NCBI GenBank assembly: GCA_016191785.1
Contig: JACPVJ010000002.1
Span: forward strand, 1 to 40,344
Length of the DNA stretch: 40,344 bases
Reading direction: 5' to 3'
DNA from: Myxococcales bacterium
GTDB lineage: Bacteria > Myxococcota_A > Polyangia > Polyangiales > Polyangiaceae
Of this stretch, positions 32,595 through 40,344 are shown one piece after another (the stretch's first letter is position 1; every line of letters starts with the position of its first letter). Position numbers and translations under genes: made by a program. The notes below the pieces were generated by a model. It was not told the origin of the DNA, did not search any database, and saw only the letters and a program-made list of their open reading frames with translations.

Positions 32595-35480
32595 TCAAGC
32601 CGGAATCGCCAACACCCGCTCGTAGGCCGAGCGGACCGCCTCGGTCACGTCACGATAGCGCTCGAGCAATTCGTCGACTCCGGTGCGACCGCCGGTGTCG
32701 TGCATGCCCATTCGTCGCGCGAGCTGGGCGAGGCCGGGCGCGCGCACGTCGAGGACGGTCGCGCTGGTGGCGTGCAGCACGTGGATGCGCTGCTCGAGCC
32801 GCCGCAAGAACGCATACGCCTCGCGCAGCGTCTCGAACTCGGGCCGCGGCAGGTACCCGAAGCTGGCCAGTGTCTCCAGCGCCTCGCCCGTGTCGGGCGA
32901 GCGCACGCGTGGGTCCTTGCCGTGGCGCATCTGGAGCCACTGCGCCAGGAACTCGATGTCGAGCAGGCCACCGCGGCCGGTCTTGAGGTCGTAGCGCCCC
33001 TCGCGCTCGCGCCCGAGCTCGACCTCCATCCGCACGCGCAGCCGGTGCATCTCGTCGACCGGCGGCTCGCCCGCTTCGTAGGCCGCGCGCGCCGCCACCC
33101 GCATCACCTCGGCCACCAGCTCGGGGTCGCCGGCGACCCCGCGGGCGCGGATCAGCGCCTGTCGCTCCCACGCCGCACCCGAGGACTGCACCGCGGGTCC
33201 GGACGAATCCGCCGAGAGCGCGGAGCCGTGATAGCGGGCGAACGACGCGAGCGAGGTCACCAGCATGCCGTGGGAGCCCGAGGGCCGCAGGCGCGTATCG
33301 AGCTCGTAGCCGGGGCCCGCCGGGTGGGCCTCGCTGATCAGCCGGATGATGCGCTGCGCGACGCGCACGAAGTACTCGCCGGGATCTTTGTCGGCGGGCG
33401 CCGCTGCCGCGTCGTACACGAACAGCACGTCGAGATCGGAGCCGTAGCCGATCTCGCGCCCCCCGAGCTTGCCGACGGCGATCACGGCGAGACCCTTCGG
33501 CTCGCCCCCCATCTCGTAGCTCAGGGCGGCGGCCACGGTCTCGTCCGCCAGCTCGGAGAGCAATCGGGTCGCGTCCCGCGTCGACAAGACCCCAGCCAAG
33601 TCGGCCACGGCCACTTCGACCATCACTCGTCGCTTGGCGCGGCGGAGGGCCTGCACGAACTGATCGCGCCGCTCGTGCGGGTCGTCGCCCGGGCCAGCCT
33701 CGGCGCGGCTGACCTCGGCGCGCACCACCCGGCGCGGCTCCGGTACGCCGTCGCGGCCAAAGAGCACCACGTCGACCAGCTCGGGGCGGCTGACGATGGC
33801 GTCACTGACGAAGGCGCTGGCGCCGACCACCCAGAGCAGCCGGGCGAGGGCCCGGGGCTCTTCCGCCAACAGCGTGACGTATGCACCGGGCTGGGTGAAG
33901 CGCCCGAGCAGCGACCTGAGCGAGCGAGCCGCCTGCTCGGGATCGGGCGACTCGGCGATGGCGTCCAGGACCTGGTCTGCCAGGTTCGGGTGGCGCTCGC
34001 GGGTGAGCGAACCGAAGAGCCCGTCGGGACGGCGCGCGAGAGCTCGCAGATGCTCGGCCACGTCGGGGCTGCCAAACGTCTGTTCGACGACCTCGGCCAG
34101 CGCGGGATCTGCGGCGTCGAGCCGCTGGATGAGCACGTGGTGTCGAGCCAAGGGTGGCGGGCCGCCCGGCGTGAGCGAGCGGAACACTCGGTGGACGCGC
34201 GCGCGCGCTGCGTCCAGCTCGTCGCCGAGCGCGGCACCGTCGGCGTACTCCAGAGTCCGCGCCAAGAGGTCGAGGTCGTGCTCGCTCTCGGGCAAGTTGT
34301 GGGTCTGGACGCCGGTGGTCCATTGAATGTGGTGCTCCACTCGCCGCAAGAGCCGATACGCCCCGGCGACGCTTCGCATCTCGCGATCGGTGACCAGACC
34401 CCGGGCCCGCAAGCGGTTGAGCGCCGGAAGGGTGCCGGTGACCCTCAGGCTCGGCTCGCGCCCGCCCCAGAACAGCTGCAAGCTCTGGACGAAGAACTCG
34501 GCCTCGCGGATGCCCCCCTTTCCGAGCTTCACGTCGCGCCCGGGGTCGGTGGACAGCTCGGCCCGCGACTGCTCGACCAGCGAGGACATTGCGCCGAAGA
34601 TGGCCGGGTCGGGCTCGCGCCGGAACACGAATGGCGCGACGAGCTCGCGCTCGACCACGCGACCGAGCTCCACGCTGCCCGCGACCGGACGCGCGCGCAG
34701 CATGGCGGCGCGCTCCCAGAGGCGACCCCAGGTTTCGTAGTAGCGTTCGGACGCCGCCACGCTGTTCACGACCGGACCCTGGGAGCCCTCGGGCCGCAGG
34801 CGCAGATCGACCCGCCAGATCAGACCGTCGGCCGTCGGCTCTTCGATCGTCGCCACCGCGCGGCGCACCACGCGAGTCCAGAAGTCGTGCAGCGTGATCT
34901 CGCCGGCCGCGCCGTCGTCGCTGTCGTAGACGAAGATCAGGTCCACGTCGGAACCCGCGTTGAGCTCGTGGCCGCCGAGCTTACCCATGCCCAGGCAGAC
35001 GATGGACGACGCCTCGCCGGTCTCGAGCCGGGGCTCTCCGAACCGCGCCGCCACCTCGCGGCGGGCCTCTGCCAGGGCGACCTCGATGGCGGTCTCCGCC
35101 AGATCCGAGAGCTCTGCCGCGGTCACGTCGATGCTGGCGCCACCCGTTCGCGCAGGCAAGAGCTCGCGGAGCGCGATGCGAGCGCGCTCGGCCCAGACCG
35201 CTCGTCGCAGCTTGGCCTTGACGGAGTCCAGATCCCCGAGCTCGCCGACCGCCGAGAGCAGTCGGCCGAGCAAGTCCGGGCGCTGCCGCCGGCCCCGCCA
35301 CCCGACGCGACCGATCTCGTCCAGGGCGTCCACCTGCCAGCCGAGCACGGGCCCGAGCGGCGGAAAGGCGGTCGAGAGCAAGACCGAGAGCGCCCGCGGG
35401 GTCCCGAGCTCACGCTCGCGGCTCTTGGCGCGATCGGGGTCGATGGCACGCGCGCGGGCGAGCAGACTCTCGGACGACAC
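32595..35480 (-). CDS. glnE: Bifunctional glutamine synthetase adenylyltransferase/deadenylylase
   Basis: This 961-residue protein has the standard GlnE length and layout. The first nucleotidyltransferase domain (motif at 164-187, GMGKLGGHELNAGSDVDL) is the deadenylylase half, followed by its helical part with LGKGGIREAEFFVQSLQL. The second domain (668-691, AVGKLGGREIGYGSDLDV) is the adenylylase half, followed by TGRGGLLDIEFLAQWLQM. Both Asp-x-Asp metal sites are intact. The enzyme adjusts glutamine synthetase activity to nitrogen status, usually under PII control. It starts at GTG 35480 and diverges from the metallophosphoesterase across a 60-bp gap. The GspE-like gene follows after 34 bp. 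Confidence 0.95.
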   Translation of the reverse strand: MSSESLLARARAIDPDRAKSRERELGTPRALSVLLSTAFPPLGPVLGWQVDALDEIGRVGWRGRRQRPDLLGRLLSAVGELGDLDSVKAKLRRAVWAERARIALRELLPARTGGASIDVTAAELSDLAETAIEVALAEARREVAARFGEPRLETGEASSIVCLGMGKLGGHELNAGSDVDLIFVYDSDDGAAGEITLHDFWTRVVRRAVATIEEPTADGLIWRVDLRLRPEGSQGPVVNSVAASERYYETWGRLWERAAMLRARPVAGSVELGRVVERELVAPFVFRREPDPAIFGAMSSLVEQSRAELSTDPGRDVKLGKGGIREAEFFVQSLQLFWGGREPSLRVTGTLPALNRLRARGLVTDREMRSVAGAYRLLRRVEHHIQWTTGVQTHNLPESEHDLDLLARTLEYADGAALGDELDAARARVHRVFRSLTPGGPPPLARHHVLIQRLDAADPALAEVVEQTFGSPDVAEHLRALARRPDGLFGSLTRERHPNLADQVLDAIAESPDPEQAARSLRSLLGRFTQPGAYVTLLAEEPRALARLLWVVGASAFVSDAIVSRPELVDVVLFGRDGVPEPRRVVRAEVSRAEAGPGDDPHERRDQFVQALRRAKRRVMVEVAVADLAGVLSTRDATRLLSELADETVAAALSYEMGGEPKGLAVIAVGKLGGREIGYGSDLDVLFVYDAAAAPADKDPGEYFVRVAQRIIRLISEAHPAGPGYELDTRLRPSGSHGMLVTSLASFARYHGSALSADSSGPAVQSSGAAWERQALIRARGVAGDPELVAEVMRVAARAAYEAGEPPVDEMHRLRVRMEVELGREREGRYDLKTGRGGLLDIEFLAQWLQMRHGKDPRVRSPDTGEALETLASFGYLPRPEFETLREAYAFLRRLEQRIHVLHATSATVLDVRAPGLAQLARRMGMHDTGGRTGVDELLERYRDVTEAVRSAYERVLAIPA

Positions 35481-35540
35481 CCGGCCGAGTTAGCATGAAT
35501 CGCCAGCCGGGACGGGGTCTGCTAGAGCCTGGATCGCGTC

Positions 35541-36176
35541 ATGCGGTTTCTCTGCGTCTCGGACATCCACGGCCACGCCCAGGCGCTGAAGGCCGTCCTC
35601 GAATACGCCAGCGGACTCGGCTTCGATCAGCTCGTCGCCTGCGGCGACCACCTCTTTCCCGGCCCCGACCCCCTCGAGGTCTGGCGGCTGCTCACCGAGC
35701 ACAAGGCGGTGTGCGTCCAGGGGATCGGCGACCGCGCCCTCACCCGCGTCGACCCCGACAAGCTGTCGGCCACGACCAGCGCCGAGCGACAGCGCATCGC
35801 GCGCCTCCGCGAGGTGCACCGCGAGGTCGGCGAGCTGATCATCGCGCGGGTCGCCAAGCTGTCGACGACCGCGCGGATCCCCCTCGAGAACGACGACGAG
35901 CTGCTCGTGGTCCACGGCTCGCCCACCGATCCGACCGAGCCCTTCTCGCCCGAGATGACCGACGAGGAGATGGAGGCGCTGATCGGCGACGACATGGCAG
36001 ACATCATCGTCTGCGGCGGGTGTCACGTGCCCTTCGAGCGCAGGCTGCCCGACACGCACGTCGTCGGGGTCGGCAGCGTCGGCGAAAACCCGGCCACCGG
36101 CTTCGCCAGCGCCGCGCTGGTCGAAACCAGCAGCATCGGCCATCAGGTCACGCTGCTGAACGTCGCGCTGGAGTAA
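35541..36176 (+). CDS. Metallophosphoesterase, YfcE-like with altered metal motifs
   Basis: This 211-residue cytoplasmic protein has a calcineurin-like fold. Motif 1 is D8-x-H10 (VSDIHGH), motif 2 is D36 (ACGDHLF), and a later His lies in VVHGSP (H125). Two usual ligands differ: the GNHD motif is GIGDR (no Asn) and the GHTH motif is GGCH (first His lost, H162 kept). The same two changes may mark a subfamily with different metal or substrate use. It ends GVGSVGENP, typical of YfcE-like proteins. The exchanger gene starts four bases after its stop, so the two are probably cotranscribed. Confidence 0.85.
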   Translation: MRFLCVSDIHGHAQALKAVLEYASGLGFDQLVACGDHLFPGPDPLEVWRLLTEHKAVCVQGIGDRALTRVDPDKLSATTSAERQRIARLREVHREVGELIIARVAKLSTTARIPLENDDELLVVHGSPTDPTEPFSPEMTDEEMEALIGDDMADIIVCGGCHVPFERRLPDTHVVGVGSVGENPATGFASAALVETSSIGHQVTLLNVALE

Positions 36177-36180
36177 CGCC

Positions 36181-37122
36181 GTGACGACGCACCTGCTCTT
36201 CCTCGCGCTCGGCTCGGTGGGGCTCTACTTCGGGGCCGAGTGGCTGGTGCGGGGCGCGTCGGGGCTCGCGCGAGCGATGGGTGTCTCGCGCCTGGCGGTG
36301 GGGCTCACGGTGGTGGCCTACGGCACCAGCATGCCCGAGCTGATGGTGAGCTTGCTGTCGGCGGTCCAGGGCAAGAGCGCGCTCGCCCTGGGCAACGTGA
36401 TGGGCTCGAACATCGCCAACCTGGGCGTGATCTTGGGCGTGACGGCCGTCATCTCACCGCCCCACGTGCAAGCCGGGCTGATGCGACGCGAGCTCCCCGC
36501 GATGCTCCTCACGGTGGCCGTCCTTCCGCTCGTCCTCTGGAACGGTGTCATCGGCCGGGTCGAGGGCGTCGCGCTGTTGCTCGGAGCGCTCTGGTTCACC
36601 CGCGTCACGCTGAAGGCGATCACTCCACCGGGAGCGCCGAAGCACACCGACACCGAACCGCCGCCGGAGTACGGCCGTCCCGCGCTGGCCGCCTTCGTGG
36701 CGCTCGGCCTGGCGGTGCTGCTCGGCGGGGGAAAGCTCTTCGTGGACGGCGCCGTCGGCCTCGCCCTCGGGCTGGGCATGAGCGAGCGGCTCGTCGGGTT
36801 GACCGTCGTCGCGATCGGCACCAGCCTGCCCGAGCTCGCGGCCTCGTTGGTCGCGGCGCTGCGTGGCGAGTCCGAGATCGCCGTCGGCAACGTGCTGGGC
36901 TCGAACATCTTCAACGTGCTGCTCATCCTCGGAGCGACCGCGCTGGCGCGTCCGGTCGAGGGGTCGCTCGCGGCGGTTCGGCTCGACCTCGTCGCGCTCG
37001 CGGTCTTGACCGTGATCACGGTGGTCAGCATGCGGACCGCTCGACGCATCCAGCGCGTCGAGGGCGCCGTGCTGATCGCCGGCTATGGCGCGTTCCTGAT
37101 CGCCCTGGCCGTCGCCCACTGA
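36181..37122 (+). CDS. CaCA-family cation exchanger (Na+/Ca2+ type)
   Basis: This 313-residue integral membrane protein has about ten helices. The two homologous alpha repeats are clear: AYGTSMPELMVSL with GNVMGSNIANLGVILG, and AIGTSLPELAASL with GNVLGSNIFNVLLILG. The Pro-Glu and Gly-Ser-Asn residues that bind cations are intact in both. The fold is that of YrbG and bacterial NCX proteins, which exchange Ca2+ or K+ for Na+ or H+. A short cytoplasmic loop with PPGAPKHTDTEPPPEYG separates the halves. GTG 36181 is four bases after the previous stop. Confidence 0.95.
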   Translation: MTTHLLFLALGSVGLYFGAEWLVRGASGLARAMGVSRLAVGLTVVAYGTSMPELMVSLLSAVQGKSALALGNVMGSNIANLGVILGVTAVISPPHVQAGLMRRELPAMLLTVAVLPLVLWNGVIGRVEGVALLLGALWFTRVTLKAITPPGAPKHTDTEPPPEYGRPALAAFVALGLAVLLGGGKLFVDGAVGLALGLGMSERLVGLTVVAIGTSLPELAASLVAALRGESEIAVGNVLGSNIFNVLLILGATALARPVEGSLAAVRLDLVALAVLTVITVVSMRTARRIQRVEGAVLIAGYGAFLIALAVAH

Positions 37123-37195
37123 CCCGGGCCCCGGGGGCCAGGGCCGGACTTCTTGCCTACATCCGCCTACTTAGTGGGCAAACGCATCCCGGCCA

Positions 37196-37224
37196 TTGGC
37201 GAGCGCGCAGGACTCTGCTAAAGC
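37196..37224 (+). promoter_or_regulatory. Putative promoter of the pyrophosphatase gene
   Basis: TTGGCG (37196-37201) is followed after exactly 17 bp by TAAAGC (37219-37224), with TG-C just before it (extended -10). The -10 is a weak match. Start of transcription near 37231 would leave a leader of about 130 bases. Confidence 0.4.
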
Positions 37225-37363
37225 GCGCCCAGTTTCTCCCCCTGCTGTAGGGGGGGCGAGGCGAGGCCAAGCGCTTCGAACGGAAAGCCGAGCTGCCCTA
37301 CTGGTGCTTGGCTGTCCGGCCGGACGTGGAAGCTCGCCTCCGCGAAAGCGGAGGTTGAACGAT
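37225..37363 (+). promoter_or_regulatory. Structured 5' leader with ribosome-site hairpin
   Basis: Four pairings can be read in order. CCCCC/GGGGG (37238-37242 with 37250-37254) forms a small hairpin. GCCAAGC/GCTTGGC (37266-37272 with 37306-37312) is a seven-bp stem closing a 33-base loop. GTCCGGCCGGAC (37314-37325) is a palindrome. CCTCCGC/GCGGAGG (37337-37343 with 37348-37354) is capped by GAAA. The last stem contains the Shine-Dalgarno GGAGGT (37350-37355), eight bases before the ATG. When folded it should hide the ribosome site, so the leader may be a riboswitch-like or thermometer-like element. It matches no RNA family I can recognise. Confidence 0.5.
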
Positions 37364-39856
<2,493 letters not shown>

Positions 39857-39880
39857 GGGTCGCGCCTCACCGCTGAAGGC

Positions 39881-39913
39881 GGGGTCGACTTCGGTCGGCC
39901 CCGTTTTCGTTTT
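39881..39913 (+). terminator. Intrinsic terminator after the pyrophosphatase gene
   Basis: The stem GGGGTCGAC/GTCGGCCCC (nine bp, with one G-U pair) is closed by a TTCG tetraloop and followed by GTTTTCGTTTT. This is a textbook Rho-independent terminator, 24 bp after the stop. Confidence 0.9.
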
Positions 39914-39945
39914 GTGGGCGGCACGACACTGCGAAGTGGCTCTTC

Positions 39946-39982
39946 AACCGCCATGACGCCAAGGTCGCCAAGTTTCGCCAAG
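39946..39982 (+). repeat. CGCCAAG-type interspersed repeat, copy 1
   Basis: AACCGCC followed by ATGACGCCAAGGTCGCCAAG and a further TTTCGCCAAG. The unit CGCCA(A/T)G recurs every 9-11 bases. Similar arrays occur between genes in several GC-rich bacterial lineages; their role is not known to me. Confidence 0.6.
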
Positions 39983-40154
39983 GGGATCTCGAGGTGGCTA
40001 TGGACAGGGGCGGCGCAACGAGGGCGAGGGTCGCGCGGGCGCCCTCGACGGGCACGAGCTCCTCAGACAGTGCTCCGCCGGATCGGCTCATGAGCAGCGC
40101 TCGCCGCCGAGCTGAGCCGACGCGACATTCCTGTCGAGCGTCAAGTTCTTCTCA

Positions 40155-40181
40155 CTTGGCGCGCTTGGCGGCTTGGCGGTT
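40155..40181 (-). repeat. CGCCAAG-type interspersed repeat, copy 2 (inverted)
   Basis: CTTGGCG occurs three times on the plus strand with a period of 8-9 bases and ends CTTGGCGGTT. This is the reverse complement of the AACCGCC...CGCCAAG pattern of copy 1, about 170 bp away. Confidence 0.6.
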
Positions 40182-40234
40182 CGCTCTTTCCCGAAACCCT
40201 CCGTGCACTCATGGACGAGTGAACGGCATGGGCG

Positions 40235-40344
40235 CTAGCGGCGCTTCGCCGGCGCCTTCTTCTTCGCCGGCGCCTTCTTCTTCGCCGGCGCCTTCTTCTT
40301 CGCCGGCGCCTTCTTCTTCGCCGGCGCCTTCTTCTTCGCCGGCG
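40235..40344 (-). CDS. C-terminal tail of a Lys/Ala/Pro-rich (histone-H1-like) protein, cut by window edge
   Basis: The last 35 or so codons of a minus-strand gene enter from the window end. They read as repeats of KKKAPA and finish AKRR before the TAG at 40237-40235. Such tails occur in histone-H1-like, HU-fusion and AlgP-like DNA-binding proteins, where they bind DNA by charge. The frame is the only one of the three that gives a sensible basic tail and a stop. The globular part, if any, lies outside the window, so the exact family is open. Confidence 0.6.
   Translation of the reverse strand, partial: PAKKKAPAKKKAPAKKKAPAKKKAPAKKKAPAKRR
40247..40344 (-). repeat. 18-bp tandem repeat coding for KKKAPA
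   Basis: The plus-strand unit CGCCGGCGCCTTCTTCTT is repeated five times exactly, plus eight bases, up to the window end. The units are identical, which indicates recent expansion or conversion. The period is a multiple of three. Confidence 0.9.

Larger units (their letters stand above)
39914..40234. other. Intergenic region with interspersed repeats
   Basis: About 320 bp lie between the hppA terminator and the end of the next minus-strand gene. No supported coding frame is seen. It contains two inverted copies of a CGCCAAG-type repeat (listed separately) and, between them, a hairpin with arms CGAGGG (40025-40030) and CCCTCG (40042-40047). Confidence 0.6.

Noticed and set aside
32700..35498. 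A 932-codon plus-strand open frame opposite glnE
   Set aside because: It is the antisense shadow of glnE, which has both intact catalytic domains. Its translation has no domain and a skewed composition.
37225..37363. Fluoride or c-di-GMP riboswitch in the hppA leader
   Set aside because: The conserved cores of these classes were looked for by eye and not found. The leader is therefore reported as an unclassified structured region.
40247..40344. Short tandem repeats as a possible CRISPR array
   Set aside because: The 18-bp units are contiguous with no spacers and translate to KKKAPA, so they are coding repeats.

Overview
The window is GC-rich chromosomal DNA from a myxobacterium, most likely of the Polyangiales (Sorangium/Polyangium-like) type. 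The evidence is compositional and gene-based. There are many secreted lipoproteins with long Gly-Ser/Gly-Thr linkers, two proteins end in a MYXO-CTERM-like tail (Cys-Gly-Cys, one membrane segment, Arg cluster), and regulators include an NtrC-type response regulator, a 7TMR-DISM kinase and a class III cyclase. I see no rRNA, tRNA, CRISPR array, insertion sequence or prophage. The window reads as ordinary chromosome, with accessory lipoprotein genes between conserved operons.

Layout. 1-5.1 kb: the 5' part of a LuxR-type regulator diverges from a sigma54-type response regulator and its 7TM histidine kinase. 5.2-5.7 kb: a nucleotidyltransferase fragment that lacks its catalytic half overlaps a small partner. 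5.7-10.7 kb (minus): an SMP-30/gluconolactonase-like lipoprotein, then the tightly packed set YeaH/YhbH (DUF444), SpoVR and a TPR lipoprotein. 10.9-16.0 kb (minus): a Cys-rich lipoprotein, an NfeD-like protein with two SPFH/flotillin genes, and another lipoprotein. 16.1-19.1 kb: hemB, a GNAT acetyltransferase and a small lipoprotein. 19.5-26.0 kb (plus): three secreted proteins and a VWA protein with Gly-rich linkers, plus a membrane adenylate cyclase. 26.0-29.2 kb: an unknown protein diverges from a MerR regulator, followed by a hybrid histidine kinase. 29.3-35.5 kb (minus): glnE, a GspE/PilB-type ATPase and an AAA+ ATPase, with overlapping or close junctions. 35.5-39.9 kb (plus): a metallophosphoesterase, a CaCA cation exchanger and a large divergent membrane pyrophosphatase, ending in a clear intrinsic terminator. 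39.9-40.3 kb: an inverted pair of CGCCAAG-type interspersed repeats and the C-terminal KKKAPA tail of a histone-H1-like protein.

How genes work together. Four-base ATGA overlaps couple SpoVR to the TPR protein, flotillin 1 to flotillin 2, and the GspE-like ATPase to the AAA+ ATPase. The kinase gene starts four bases after the response-regulator gene, so they probably form one two-component system. NfeD plus two flotillins is a membrane-microdomain module. The YeaH-SpoVR pair usually travels with the PrkA kinase gene, which is not in this window.

Most notable non-coding signals. The leader of the pyrophosphatase gene is structured, and a GAAA-capped hairpin contains the ribosome-binding site itself. 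Several genes without a Shine-Dalgarno have a TANNNT hexamer (often TANGCT) only 6-8 bases before the start codon, which suggests leaderless transcripts. Palindromes lie in the divergent LuxR/response-regulator promoter region. All functions are inferred from motifs read by eye; no database search was possible.
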